From assembly GCF_000350225.1 (NCBI RefSeq), contig NW_005178804.1:148369-212368 (forward strand): a DNA stretch of 64,000 nucleotides, in the 5' to 3' direction. The position numbers and the translations under genes were made by a program. The notes under the pieces were generated by a model, which was not told where the DNA came from, made no database searches, and was given only the letters and a program-made list of their open reading frames with translations. The stretch is from Chondrus crispus (Eukaryota > Rhodophyta > Florideophyceae > Gigartinales > Gigartinaceae). Shown piece by piece: positions 48,657 to 61,455 of this stretch. The stretch's first letter is position 1. Each line of letters starts with the position of its first letter.

Positions 48657-51600
48657 TCAAGACCGAACGTCCGCGTTCAGGTCCGAAATGAGGTCCCTAC
48701 CGGTGCGCACTCGAAGTCGTTTCGCGTAGCGAGACACGAGCTCTTCTGGAACGTGAGTCCGCGCGGTCCAGGTGGGCGTGTCGTAATCCGCCCACTTGAT
48801 GAGGAACTCCGGAGTTCCATCCTCCATGACCCGGTGCTTGAGCAGCCGTTCTACTGCGAACTGCGTCCCCTCCCTGACCTTGACGGCAAGGTCACTGGGT
48901 GTAGTCGTGCTCGCCCGAGGCTCGTTCGCCGGTGGGGGTGAGTACACGCAGCGGTCTGCGGAGACGCGCTCGGTCACACCATCGCGGTCGATCGTGATGG
49001 TGCGTTTGTCATTCGCGAGCACTCGGTACGGTCCGACTGCCGGTGATGCGAGTTTGTTCGACGTCTTCCCCCCATCGGAGGGGTTCAGGTACACGTAATT
49101 CCCGGGCTTAAGACGTGCGTTAATTCTTCGAACGCGCTTGTCGAAGTCGCGTTTGTATCGTGCTTGGGTCCGACGCAAGCTTCCGTAGGCTTTTGTATCG
49201 TATCGTCCAGCGTTTTTAGGAACTCAGCTCGCTGATTCCCCCTGTCGGCAGGGGGAACGCCATCATCGACTCTTCGAAGGGAGAACTCTGGCGGTGGCCT
49301 GCTGAGCACGAGCTCAAACGGCGTGGTGCGTGTGGTGCGATGTACGTGGGAGTTGTACGCATACGTAAGCGGCCCCACGTACACATCCCAGTCGTCTTGG
49401 TGCTCGCCTACGTAGTTGCGCAGCATTGAGGCGATCGTCCGGTTGTATCGCTCGACTTGTCCGTTCGTCTGCGGATGGTATGCCGACGTATATAGGTTCG
49501 TAATCCCGAGAACCCGGCACGTGCTGTGGAAGAACTTGGCGTTGAACTGCGGTCCGTTATCCGACAGTAACGTGCGCGGGACGCCGTACTTAAATACCCA
49601 GGCGTCGCAGAACGCGACTGCGACGGCGTATGCGGTAATCGTACGTAGCGCGACGACCTGCGTAAGCTTAGTGAAGCGGTCGGTAATTACGAGCAGGAAC
49701 CGTTTTCCTGACTTCGTCTTGGGGAGCGGACCCAGAATGTCGATAGCCAGGCTCTCGAGCGGCCGAGTTGCCGGGAACAACCTCAAACGGTTGAGGTGTT
49801 TCCGCAACTTAACCCGGTTCATCGCGCACGTCCGACACCCCCGCACCGTAGCGGCGACATCTGCGGCGAGATGGGGCCAGTAGTACTCGCGACGTAGCGC
49901 GTAGTACATACGGTTCTGGCCCGAGTGTCCCGCGATGGCCGGGTTGTGGCACAGGCGAAGGAGCCTGGCGCGGAGCGTCCGAGGTACCACCACCTGTACG
50001 ATATCAGGGTCGAAGGGGTGTCTCCGCTTGAGCACCCCCTGGTGGTCCTCGAAGAACGCGGAGTCCCGGGACTCTGACTGTCGTGCCAAAACGGTTTGGC
50101 AGAAATCATCCACGCGTTGCTCCTCGGCGATCTCCTCAAACGTAAGAGGGGCTGGTAGGTCGTCCTGCGGAGGAGCGACCGTGGAGGCGGGCGCCCCGAC
50201 TTCGGGTTCTTCGGCGCGTTCGAGATCAACGGCGTCGAACTCGTCGTTCTCCTCCCAGAACGGACTGGGTCCTTGGAAAACGGGGGCTTCGTCGTCGCCC
50301 CTTAGTTCGTCGCGCGTTCGGATGCGCGGCCTTCTTCGTGGGTCAGCTTGGCTTTGCGTCGTCGCGAAGACGTGTTCGACCTCGTGGTCGCAATTTCCGG
50401 TACAGACGTGGTCCGCGAGCTCGTTCGATACGTCTCGAACGGTCGTACCCGCGTCGAAGGTGGGGATGTCGTCATCCACTTCGATGGCCGGGCGGGGGTC
50501 GCCGGCCACTCTTGGCGACACGAGGCGTGACAAGGCGTCCGGTACTTGGTGCACGCGCCCGGGGCGGTACTGGATGGTGAAATCGTATTCAGCCAGACGT
50601 AGCCGCCACCGGGTGAGCCTTCCGGAACTCTCCGTGAGGGACATGAGCCACCTCAGCGCGTCGTGATCCGTCCGGACGGTGAACTTCGTGCCTTCGACGT
50701 ACGGCCGTAGTGTGCGGACGGCCCACACTACGGCGAAGCACTCGCGTTCCGTGGCGCTGTAGTTGCGCTCGCTGTCGTTCAGCGAGTAGGACCAATAGCC
50801 TACGGGCCGCCAATCGTTTGGCTGGTCGTGCTCTTGGAGCAACGTGCAGCCCAACTGGTAGGCGCTCGCATCCGTGTCGATCATGTACGGACGGCCGTAC
50901 CGCGGAAGGGCGAGGATCGGCGGAGCGATCATGGACTTCTTGAGGTTCTCGAACGCCTCCCGTTGCGCCTCCGTAGGGTTGTAGAAGTCAGGATCCGAAT
51001 CCTTACGCGTCATGTCGGTCAGAGGACGGGCTATCTTCGCGAACCCCTTAACGAATCGGCGGTATACGTTGCACGCCCCGAGGAACGAGCGCACTTGCGT
51101 CAGCGTCCTCGGGAATGTGAAGGTCTTGAAGGCGTCGGCCGCCGTATCGGCCACACTTAACTTACCTGGGGAAATGACGTGCCCCAGGTAGTGTACCTTC
51201 GGTTGAAAGAAGCTACACTTCTTGAGCTTGAGGGAGATTCCGGCACTCCGCAGCAAGCTCAAGACAATGTCGAGATGCTTCGCGTGTTCTCCGTGCGTAC
51301 GTGAGAACACGATGACATCATCCAGGTACACGAGGCATATTTGCGAACGTACGCCAGATAGGATGATGTCGAGTGCGCGTTGGAAGGTGGCCGGTGCCCC
51401 TTTTAGTCCGAACGGCATGCGAAAGTGGCGAAACGTCATGTGCGTAGTAAACGTGGTCTTATCCCGGTCTTCCGGAGCGACCGGGATCTGCCAATAACCG
51501 GAATTGCAGTCCAACGTGGTGAAGACGGCTGCGTCTCCAAGCGAGTCAATGCAGTCGTCCATCCGAGGCAGCGGATACGAATCCGCTGCAGTCTTCGCGT

Positions 51601-53233
51601 TGAGACGCCGGTAGTCCACGCAGAACCGAAGAGATCCGTCTTTCTTCGGTACGAGCACCACCGGGGACGCCCACTCGGTGCTCGCGGGTTCGATAACCCC
51701 TGCGTTCAACATCTTGTTGACCTCCTTCGCGACCATTTCGCGCATCGCGGGCCCCTTACGGTAGGGCATCGAACGTATCGGCTTCGTACCCGGTTCGAGA
51801 GGAATGCGGTGTTCCGTCGCTCGTATAGTTCCGAGCGCACCGCTCCACAGGCTCGAGTGCTTACGGAGCATCTCGAGTACGTGGCCACGGAGCTTGTCAT
51901 CGTCGATGTATGACAAGTCGATTTCTTTTTCCCAATCCATCGGTGGATTTTCGAGATCCTTTTTCTGCGGGGGTACAGTACCCTCCGCCGTCGGTTGGTC
52001 TTGAGGTGGCCGTTCGTCCGTGACCACCCCTTTCTTCACGACGGTCGTCCGTTCGTCGGAGCTCGGTCGTCCAGCTCCGGCCTTCCCGACTTGATCGGTC
52101 AAGTCGGTCAGGTGTGGCGCGTGCGCGATCCCCTCGGCAACCCTCCGTTCGGGCGTGAGGATCGCGAGGGGGTTGCGCTTCGCGTATCCCACGACGGTGT
52201 GCTTCGGAAGCCGCCTTTCCCGTAGCGAAAAGTTCGCGACGATGACGTCGAAGGTCTGATTCGGCAGAACCTCGGCGACGCCATTCGTCAACCTCACTCC
52301 ATGTCGGTGTTGGAGTGAGGGCTTTGGTTCCAGGAACACGAGGCCCCTCCCCGCGGTGGTGACGCGCACTCGGGCTTGCGACATCGCGGGGATGGTAACC
52401 CAGCGGGCGAGTCGGATCGCCTGCGGGGCCTCATCCCGTACATCCGGCCGGCTCGTTTGGCGTCCGTGTCGCCTTGTAGGGGGAGTCGGCTTCCCCTTTC
52501 CGTCGACGATGGCTACGGAGCCACCGTGTCGAAGTTCGAGCTTCTGTCCGTCGATGTCGATGCTACGTACGTGGGCATCGATGAACGCCGTGCCGAGAAG
52601 GACGGGAACGGCAAGCTGTTCCGCCACCACGAACGGTATACGGAACGTCGTGTTCCGCAAACGGACTGCAAGGCGGACGACCGCCGTAAGTCGAAGCGGG
52701 TTACTGTTTGCGCCAGCCAGTCGGGGTAATGGCGCGTCCCGTATTACGAAGCGGGTCCAGTCGGGAGGGAGGTCGGCCTTCCTCACTAAGTTGTAGCCCG
52801 AGCACGTATCGACGGCGATCGTGTGGGGCTTGAACGCGTTACCTTCAGTGGCCACGGAGCCAAGGACGTTATATATCTTGGACATCATGAGGCATACAAT
52901 GCCGTCGACCCTCTTAGGCGCAACCCGCTCGGCGAGATCGTTCCGCCGAGTTCGTCGCCTTCGGGTCTGGCCCCTCCTGCGTTTCCTTCTGCCCGAGTCG
53001 TGGGGCGTCCGCGTCTCAGTGATGCCCCCTCGGGTGCTTGAGTCCGTACGTGGCGGACATTTCGGCGGCTCCGTTGGCCTCACAGGAGTCTGGAGGTCGA
53101 CCGATTCTTTTCGGTCGTCGGTACTCCCGTCCTTTTCCTTACCCATCACCGGGATTACGGGCGTCCCGGTGCTGTCTTCTTCTAACATCGGGCTTACGGA
53201 GGCCTCGACGTTCGCTCCCCCCTGTATCGGCAT
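48657..53233 (-). pseudogene. pol: Pol, GypB copy 3, frameshifted after integrase
   Basis: The first 1380 or so residues from the ATG at 53233 include protease (DTCSG), RT, RNase H and integrase. A lost base in a T run (T4 near 49192, T5 in copy 2) shifts the frame before the GPY/F-chromodomain part, which continues in another frame from 49178 to 48657. A three-base deletion in the RT (THMTFRHF in place of THIGTFRHL) is private to this copy. The copy is probably unable to make a chromodomain-bearing integrase. Confidence 0.9.
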
Positions 53234-53338
53234 TGCAGGGGCTACCGTGCTCGCTTCCGGTGGCGAGGGGTGTATTATCGGACAATACCCCCCGTGACCT
53301 AGGCGAGCACGTGGGGACCGGTCGAGTTCGTGGGGACA

Positions 53339-53385
53339 AGACGGCTCACGCGACCGCGTGGACGTAACCGTCTTTACCCTTTTTT
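53339..53385 (-). promoter_or_regulatory. Frameshift signal, GypB copy 3
   Basis: A6 at 53380-53385 and the stem-loop to 53339, unchanged despite decay elsewhere. Confidence 0.55.
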
Positions 53386-56028
53386 CGAACTACCGGTGCT
53401 ATTAGAGCTACCTTCCTGGCTATCGGCGGCCAGGTCTTCTTCCGCTCCTCGGCCCCGTGGGTCGGGACGTCTCACCCACTGCGGCACCACGTTATCGGCG
53501 AAGTATTCGGGTACTTCTTGACCTTGACCTGCGACGTCGGGACGTCGCAGGATATGGGGGACAGGGAGAACCGGTTCTCCTTCCTGATCCTCCTCGGGTA
53601 GGGGATGCGGACCCTCTACCCAATCTTGCAAGTACATGATCGCATTCTGTACCTGTTGAGGTAACCGAGAACGGTCCCGGTCACCTCCCCTTCCTTGACG
53701 GGGATGCCTTGTGTCCGCCTGGCGGTAATCGGGTCGATCACGACGATCGAGTTCGTTACGGCGATACCCACCTCCACGGGGGGCGAAGCGTGCGCCCCCA
53801 CCCGAACGATTCGGGAAACCTTGACGCGGGGGACGGCCCTCGCCGACCGACTGCCGGAGGAGGTTACGCGCACCGGGGCGCGTCTCCATCTGGTATCGGT
53901 AGTTCCTGTACGCCGTGAACATACGTTGTTCCGGCGACAGGAACGGGCAGGCGTACATGGCGTGCCCGTACGTACGGCACAGCCAGCACACGTACGCGCT
54001 GCCATCCGTTGAGGCGAAGGTCGCCGCGTGGCGCGCCTCCTCATCAGTGAGGAGGGGTACGCGAGGGGCTTCGGCTCCTGCATCTCGATTCGAGATGTCG
54101 AGCTCTGCGACCCGGGGGTCCGTACCCCTTGCCACTCTTGGAGTGTGCGCGAAGGCGGTCGCGTAACTGGATGTCGTTCCGGTCGACATCGGCGTGGGAG
54201 GTGGTCCTCCCACGGGCCCTGCTCCTTGCGTAATGAGGACAGGGTCAGCCTGCCACTCATCCTCCCCGACATGGAGGGTAGAAGCGGGCGAACTTGTTAC
54301 GGCGGACTTCGTAGTCCTGCCAGCCTTCCCTGCCGGTTTCGGGTCCGGCAGGAGTAACCCGCGCCGGGCGCGGTACGTAGTCCCTTCCGCCGTGGCGATG
54401 CGGCGGATGGTCGGTAGATCGGTCTTCTGGCTGCTTGGCAGCCGCTGAACGGTCTCGGAAACTGCGGCACGGGTCGCAAGTGCGAGTCCCCGCACGAAGT
54501 AGTGCGCGAGGGATTGTTCGGAGAACACTGCCGTGCACCGGAACGCGGCAGTTTCTAACCGGTCCGCAAAGGTGCTCTCCGTTTCGTGGGGTTTCTGTCG
54601 CGCCGTAGCGACAGCGTCGTACGCTTCACCTAACACGTCGTCCGTGAGGTAGCGTTTCAAGAGTTGATTTACGAGCCCCGGCCAGCTCAAGTCGTCGTGG
54701 AGCTGGCCGGCGCGGAGGCCACGCATCGTATAACTTGTATACAGGCGCTCCGCATCGCGCTCTAAGAAGTGCGCGAGAACTCGTACCGCAACACCTTCCG
54801 TCAGGTGTTGCGAGTTGAAGGTTATCCGGATATCCTTCAAGAACGGCAGCAGCTGGATCGGGTCCGTACCGTCGAAGCTACGCATCGTGGGACGGATCCC
54901 ACGACAGCGTTGTACGTATTTCGCGATCCGTCCCGCATCACCCGCGGTAACGATCCTCGAGGTGTTATCCAAGCGGTACATACGATAGTCAGCGACGGCG
55001 CTGAACTCTTAGATCATCGTATGTACCGGCTCGAGTCCGGGTTCAGCGGGACCCAGCGTGCCGAACGGGGTAACGGGTAGCGTACGGACGTCTACCGGTC
55101 CGGGTCGCGCGGTGTGGTCCACCGGCGGGTAGCCGCCCCAGCGGGGATCGACGGAGAACATGGGTTCTCCGGATCCGCGAGCGGCTACTCCACGGTCCGG
55201 GTCGTTACGATACGGCACCCGTCCCGTCTGCCACATGTTTCCGGGGACATGTGGCAGAGCTTGGGACTCGGACGCGACGTTGGCGTCCATCGGAGGTCGT
55301 CTTTCTCCTGCGTCTCGACTGGGATCGGCCACAGTTGGGCGCCATCCTTGCGGGGCGGTAGCGTCCGGAGGTACAGTACCACCGGGCCCTCTCGTGGGGG
55401 CACCGGGCAGCCTTGCGGCCATGGTACGTTCCAGGTCACGGGCACGCTGCCGCGTGGACTCCAGGTCAGCGGTGAGGTGCGCGAAGGCACCAAGTTGCTC
55501 CACCGAGGGGGGTTGACGAGCGTCAGGACGTCTCGATGAGGTCGGCCTCGCAAGACGACCTTCCCCATACGTAGCGGGGTTCTCGGGACGCGAGTCTTCG
55601 ACGAGCACCAGTCGCGATTGCAACTGGTCGACCAGTGCCCGGAGATTCTCCAGCGACTGGGTGACGCGGTCGAACCTCCCCTCGCGGATGGATCGGAGCT
55701 CGTCCATGCAGCGCGAATAGACGGCGTCCGTAACGTCGATGCAGAGGGAAGTACGGACTTCCTCGATGTAGTCTGCGATGCGGTCGAACATCGCAGCCGC
55801 TTGTCCTTCGGGCGACTCGGGCGACGGTTCGCGGTCTGGGAGACCAGCGTCGCCGTCGCCGAACGGCGGTGATGGGGCGTGCATAGCGGCCGCCCTCGGA
55901 TCCGCCGGTTCGGAGCGGATCGAGGGGCCGTATTCTTGACTCATCTCGACGCGTACGGACGCGGAGGAAAAAGAAAGTCTTCTCGGAAAGATCTCGGGGT
56001 CTTCTAGGTCGGGAGACCACTGTAGCAT
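53374..56028 (-). pseudogene. gag: Gag, GypB copy 3, nonsense mutation
   Basis: Start ATG at 56028 in the LTR end. A CAA-to-TAA change after HTMI (stop at 55009-55011) truncates gag after about 340 residues, before the capsid-like part. The rest, including the CCHC knuckle, stays open to 53374. Confidence 0.9.
56007..56019 (-). other. Primer binding site, GypB copy 3
   Basis: Minus-strand TGGTCTCCCGACC one base from the LTR at 56021. Confidence 0.75.
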
Positions 56029-56639
56029 AAACACCCCTAAACGGATAGGGGTGTATGCTTAGTCCTGGAAGACCCGTACGTACGAGAAGACGGGGGAAGG
56101 CGGACCAGCTAACGAAACCGGAGCACGGGCCCGGGTAGCGTGGTAGAGCGGGATCGGGGGGAGGACGCGCACACGCGCGGGCCGATCTACGCCTCGACGC
56201 CCCGGAGCAGCGCTGGGTTACGTTCCAGCGCTGACGGGCGGAGGTGGATCTAGGCTCGCTCGCGTGCTCGCGCGTCCTCTACCCGCGCTCGGTCTCGCCT
56301 TAAGGTAGCTAACGGAAGCTTCCTTAGGATAAGCTGGAAGTCAGACCTAGGCGGTCGGTCGTGGACAAGTCCGTGCTTGTCCCCTTCGCCGCCGCCGGTC
56401 CGCTCCGTCATTAAATGTACAATTAGTCTATCGTAACTTAGTACAGTACGTACTGTACTATGGGGCACTACTGTAGTCGGCACTGTCAGCCGACGGGGCT
56501 GACTGTATACGTGTCGTACACGTATAGTACACGTGGGGGCGCGTGCCCCCGTACACGTGTGGTACCGGCTGTCTGTAAGGTTCGTGCCTTACAGAGCCGG
56601 ATCCAATTTCTAATCTAATTTTTTTGTAGTTATACTACA
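56021..56639 (-). repeat. 5' LTR of GypB copy 3
   Basis: 619 bp, with a few private changes (for example CATTAAATG for CATTTAATG and a T7 run near the end). It abuts the pogo-like relic. Confidence 0.92.
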
Positions 56640-56787
56640 AAGGGAGTGGTACAAATCGATAGATTGACCGCCATCAACCGCAGGATTGCCTCGAGATGCC
56701 TCTTTCGATGCGGTATCAAACGCTTCTAGCGATCCGTAGACAGGTACGTGACCAAGATTTAGCGGAGAGGAGAAAAAAGCAGCCAAA

Positions 56788-58503
56788 ATGATGCGCAAGA
56801 AGCATTCTGTCCGCCATGTTGCGGACATTTGTGGAATTTCAAAAGGAACTGCAGGACGCATTGCAACTAGTATTAACGCAAAATACCACCAGTCCCTTGC
56901 AAAGATGCATGACCCTGCTAACAGTCGGCCTGGTAAAAAGACAGTATGGACACTTGAGGAGGCTGTAATGCTCAACGATAAAATAAAAAGTGCCGCTTTG
57001 CATGGGTTTTCGGTCGACAAGAACACAATGAAAGCCACTTTACAAAAATTGGCAGCTGATGGTAGGCCTGTATACAAGAACTCCACTCCCTCTGATGCTG
57101 CAATACGTACATATAGAGCCCTGAATCGTGATATAACCTATCGCAAAGCAGAAAACAAAGATGCTGCAAAGCTTGGTGCGGAAAATTTTGAACATGTCAA
57201 CACTTTTGCCAAATGTATGGCTGATGTCGAAAGAAGGCATCCCGGAATTTTTAACGATCCGAAAAGACTATGGAATATGGACGAAACGCACGTAGAAGGG
57301 GAGTTCGGTCGTCGCATAAAAACCTTTACTAACGCAAGTTCTCACCACGGTGGATTTAAGTCGGTGCAAACGGGTTCCGGGAAACACGTCACAGCGGTGC
57401 TTGCAGCTTCTGCCAGTGGACATGTGGCACCACTTTTCTGCATTGCCGCGGGGAATGATATAATGGAAGATTGGATCAAACCGCTACCGCGAACCTTTTT
57501 TAAACATGATAATGGGGCTCCACACTGGCTGGCAGAATCGGGGTGGTTCCCAAGCGTATTTGTGCTTCGGTGCACTCAAAATGGATCTATCTAGAAGCAG
57601 ACGCTTCCAATGTTTATCCAGCATTTTGATAAATATGTGCGGCAGATCGTCCATCGAGACGTAGGAGTAGCGCTCTTCCTTGATGGACACTCCTCTCGCA
57701 ATGGCATCGAATGGGTGGAGAAGGTGCAGAAACGCAACATTGAGGTGCTTCTGTTGCCAGCGAACAATACCCACTTCTGGCAGCCTTGTGACGACGAAAT
57801 CAACAAAACGTTCCAAAGGGCAGTGAGAAAAACCAGGGATGATCTCATGGGAATGGCCGCCACGAATGTGCACGCGACTGGATTCAAGATAAAACTGGCG
57901 GTCGCTGGACACGCGGCAATTTATGCTCAGAACGTTCGCGATTCATTTATTAACACTAGCATGCGGCCTGTAGATTATCGTTTCGCAAACAGAATGAGGG
58001 AACGAAAAGGGGAAGTACAGAAAGTCGAAGAGCAGGTCCAGGGCATTACTAATGGAGGACCGGCAAATCGGTTGACCAGCGTCTGCCTTCGTCGCAGCGA
58101 TGCGCGAACGTTTGAAGACATCAAGCGGATTGTAGGGAATGAGTCGCCGCCCAGTGCTTCCATTGAAGCGATATCGAGGGTTCTCGGGGAGACCCAAACA
58201 GTGAGTTCTATACTGCGAGGAATAATGCCTGTGCTTACTGTGAGTGGGGCTAAGAGCACGAAGAAGGTTCTTGGATGTGGGGCACCCGCCGCTTGCTTGA
58301 CAGTTGGGAACCTCGTTCAGATTAGAAAGAAGGAGGAGGCAGCACGGGCGGCGGCAAAAAATAAAGAGCTGCAGAAGGAGGAGCGCGCGAGGCAGAAGGT
58401 GTTGGATCAGACAGAGCGAGTGCTTGCTCGCCTGGCAAGGGAAGAACTCAAAAAAAGCGAGCAATGGAGAAAGAGGGGAGGAGTGCTGGGAAGGGTCTGG
58501 TAA
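56788..58503 (+). pseudogene. Pogo-like DDE transposase with one in-frame stop
   Basis: One frame from the ATG at 56788 to 58503 is interrupted only by TAG at 57592-57594. N-terminal helix-turn-helix-like region (VRHVADICGISKGTAGRIA). First catalytic Asp in WNMDETHVEG, second in LFLDGHSSRNG, and the third acidic position after NNTHFWQPCDDEINK. A Lys/Arg/Glu-rich coiled coil forms the C-terminus. This pattern fits the DDE_1 (pogo/CENP-B-like) branch of Tc1/mariner transposases, which cut and paste DNA at TA sites. The stop lies between the first and second Asp, so no active enzyme is expected without readthrough. Terminal inverted repeats were not found. Confidence 0.8.
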
Positions 58504-58956
58504 AGCGCGCAAAGGTTGCAAAGCAAGGCGTTGGCAGTATACTTGGCATTGATTCAGCTTCGCGCAGTCCGCCGACAGGAAGTGATGGCGAGGCGGCGTT
58601 GCTGTTGATGAATATGGCGAGTTCTACATGAAATTGGGGATCTCCGCGCTGTCCCAATTTGAACCCTTTTTTGTTGTAAACGATCCGAGTAGGTCGGCGA
58701 TTATGAGTCGTCATACAGTCACTCGTGGTTCTCCAATCATCTTCTTTAGGCCATCCCCACCGCGGAAGATTATCTATCTCTATAGCACACATTTGTTGCT
58801 TGGCCATTGGCAGATTGCGGAGTGTAATGCCGGTCAAAATTACAGCTCTATTCGAGTTAGATAGTCTCTAATCTAAGTGATGCCGATCGGCACTTGAACA
58901 TTACCGCGGAAAAGAAGTCTATTCTCTTCGCAACCTCGAGCCCACAAGGAGCGAGC
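58504..58956. other. Spacer between pogo-like and Harbinger relics
   Basis: No gene. It contains the left copy of a 33-bp inverted repeat (58751-58783) whose partner is at 62238-62270. Confidence 0.5.
58751..58783 (+). repeat. 33-bp terminal-type inverted repeat, left
   Basis: CCATCCCCACCGCGGAAGAT and following bases match the reverse complement of 62238-62270 with one mismatch in 33. The pair encloses the PIF/Harbinger ORFs and may be the ends of that element. The flanks show no clear 3-bp target duplication. Confidence 0.6.
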
Positions 58957-60340
58957 ATGGCGGAGCCCAATGAAGCACTTATCGATTGGAACTGGCTTGG
59001 CCGTGAGTGTGAGGAGATGAGGAAGTCCATGGGCTCGCTATCAAGCTCTAGCGGCGGTGAGCAGCAGCCAGCACTCGCTAGCGTGCACGACGACGATGAC
59101 AGCGAGGATGATGAGATGGTGGTCGCGGCGGTATCATTTCTGAGCGCCAGCAGCCGGGGCATAGGGCTTCCTCCGCGCTGGCATCGTGGCTCCACACATG
59201 GCCGGAGAGTGAACAAGCGGCTCGGCTTTGACTGGGGGGCGGAACGAATCGTTGATGACTATTTCGCAGAAGGTTGTGTATACAGTATCGACGACTCCGA
59301 AAGAAGGTTTAGGGTCCCAAGGCAGGTGTTTGAAAGGGTGAGGTCTGCCCTTGAGGGGAGCAGCGTGTTCGGGCGGCGCGTCGATGCCTTAGGGGTCCCC
59401 GGTATTCACCCGCTGCAGAGAATCGTGGCGGCAATGCGCATGTTGTCGACAGGCGTAGACGGCGATGTCGTGGATGAGTACTGCCGGGTGTCCGAAACCA
59501 GCGCTCTGATTTCGCTTAAGGAGTTCTCGAAAAGCGTGGTGGCCGCGTTTGGGGGCGAGTACCTTAGCGCTCCGACTGAGTCAGATCTAAGGCGCATCAT
59601 GGCCATCAACGCTGCTCGCGGATTTCCGGGCTGCATCGGTTCGATCGACTGCCAGCATTATAGGTGGAGGAGCTGCCCAAAGGCTTGGGCCGGGCAGTTT
59701 CAAGGGAAAGAGAAGAGCCCTACGCTGATATTAGAGGCAATTGCGGACGCCGAGCAATGGTTTTGGCATGTATTCCTCGTAGACACTTTCGGGCGTCATG
59801 AAGGGGATGTTTCCGCCGAAGATTGGCTACAAAATTGGGAGCGAGGCGATGAGCTTCCCGTACTACCTGGCGGACGGCATATACCCCAACTGGCGTATCT
59901 TCATCAAGACGTTCAAAAGCCCACAATCTGCAGAACAGTCTGCATTCGCCCAGGCGCAAGAGGCTGTGCGCAAGGATGTTGAGCGCGCGTTTGGTGTGCT
60001 CGTGCAGCAGTTTCAAATAGTCGCGAAGCCCATCAACCTGTGGTACCGAGATGACATTGCGGCCGTTGTGAAATGCTGCGTCATTCTGCACAACATGACC
60101 GTAGAGGCCCGGCGGAACAGCTACGAGCCGGGAATGGTGCATCTGATGCAGTCTGAAGAGGCGAGGCTGTCCTCGGAGGGCGTGTCACAGATATTTCGGT
60201 GGCAATCACAGCAAGCGCTTGAAACCTCTGGCGAACTGTCTGATGGGATGTGGGCTGCGCAAGTTCTGAGCCGCGAGGAGGAGGTGACGTGCTCTGCTGC
60301 GCACAGGGAGCTGACCTGGAAGCTCATGAAGCACATTTAG
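58957..60340 (+). pseudogene. PIF/Harbinger transposase, frameshifted and internally deleted
   Basis: The ATG at 58957 (MAEPNEALIDWNW) is the first real one; an earlier open stretch starts at a non-ATG codon. The protein shows the HARBI1-type order: a helical N-terminus (VDEYCRVSETSALISLKEF), first Asp in GSIDCQHYRW, and a region around HVFLVDTFGRHE where the second Asp is expected. After about 59810 the matching sequence continues in another frame (YYLADGIYP) to the final Glu in RKDVERAFGVLVQQF and a stop at 60340. A short segment seems lost at the shift, so the enzyme is inactive. It is convergent with the Myb-like ORF. Confidence 0.82.
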
Positions 60341-60468
60341 GATCACGAGGGCCGTCGCTCGTAGATTTTATTGCAGAGACATAGGAGTAGGGCGTGCTCA
60401 GCGGGGCGAGGAGTAAAAGAAAGACTATGCTGACACCCATCAGGAGCAAAGGAGACAGTCCGGCCCCC

Positions 60469-61455
60469 CTACCCCGCAGTGTGGTCGCCACCGAGCCCAT
60501 CTGCGGACAGCGCGGCTTGCAGACGGCTCTCTTGCTTCTTGCGAAGCATCGGCAGAATGTTGGCGACCGAGCGGCCATCCTCATCAGTGGGCTTTGTCAG
60601 CGACGCCGCTGCAATTGTGGCCTGCACAATGGCAACGGCGCTTCGGTCCTCGCGCGCCTCGTGACGGCCCCTCTCCGCTGCCAGGTCCTCTAGCCCGCTC
60701 ATTTCGGATCGGTCTTGCTGCTTGTCCGCAGTATCCACCCTCCGGGTGAGCACGTGCGCCATCACCTGCATGGATGCAGCGACTGCCGGGTCCGCGTGGC
60801 TGCTTAAGCGCGCGGCCTTCGCGGCGTTCCTGTCGAGGGCTCCGCCGCGCCGCTTGTTACCAATCGGCTCAGGGCTGCCCGGGAAAGGCATGGCATCAGG
60901 CACTGGAGTCGCACCTCTCGGAGCCGGGCTGGGGTCTTGATCGCCGCTCGACGACGGGGTGGGTGCGCCGGAGGCTCCGGGGCCAGCCCCATCATCACCA
61001 TCATCGCTGTCGCCCTCGCTGTTGTCATCGCCCCCTGAACCGTCGACACTCACGTGGTCAGTGTGCAGAGACCATTTAGGGTGAGCAGAGAGCACCCTCT
61101 AAGCCAGGAAGAGCGGCCACTGATGGCGGTCAAAGCTCTTATTCTCGTAGTCCATTAGTTTCGCCCTCCCTAACTGAATCGCGACCGCCATTGCCTCGTT
61201 CTCCCCTTCCGTAGTTCCGGTTGGAGCAGAGGCCAACACTGGTCGCACGCAGGACTTGAACTTTGAACACCCAGCGGATATTTCAAACCAGTGTTGGCGA
61301 ACCGCCGCCTCAGCCCGGTGGCCGTAGCGACCGCTGGAGACGCCCGATGAAGTGGATGCACCATACTCTGCGAAGCGTTTCATTACGCCCTTGTAGAATA
61401 CGGTGGCCTTTTGATCCGTCCCGTGAATCGGGTCGCACGATGTTGCAATCCAGCT
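60469..61455 (-). pseudogene. Myb/SANT-like partner ORF of PIF/Harbinger, broken
   Basis: PIF/Harbinger elements carry a second, Myb-like DNA-binding protein needed for transposition. Here the frame opens at about 61455 (LAKSWIATSCDPIHGTDQ), a SANT-like start without ATG; the first ATG is at 61383. It continues through HWFEISAGCSKFKSC to a TAG at 61099-61101, then HPKWSL and an acidic Ser/Gly-rich, Ala-rich tail to 60469. Relative to the usual W-x-x-L-x-x-x-P-K-W pattern, six codons including the TAG look inserted. Assignment by pattern only. Confidence 0.65.

Larger units (their letters stand above)
43547..56639 (-). mobile_element. GypB copy 3, decayed, tandem with copy 2
   Basis: It carries the full set of parts, but gag has a nonsense codon and pol a frameshift. 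Its right LTR ends at 56639 against a pogo-like relic. No target duplication matches between the two outer ends of the tandem array. Confidence 0.92.

Noticed and set aside
15705-56644. Target-site duplication for the second GypB insertion (15705 side against 56640 side)
   Set aside because: After undoing the inversion the pentamers would be CCCGC and AAGGG, which do not match. The second event therefore remains unexplained.
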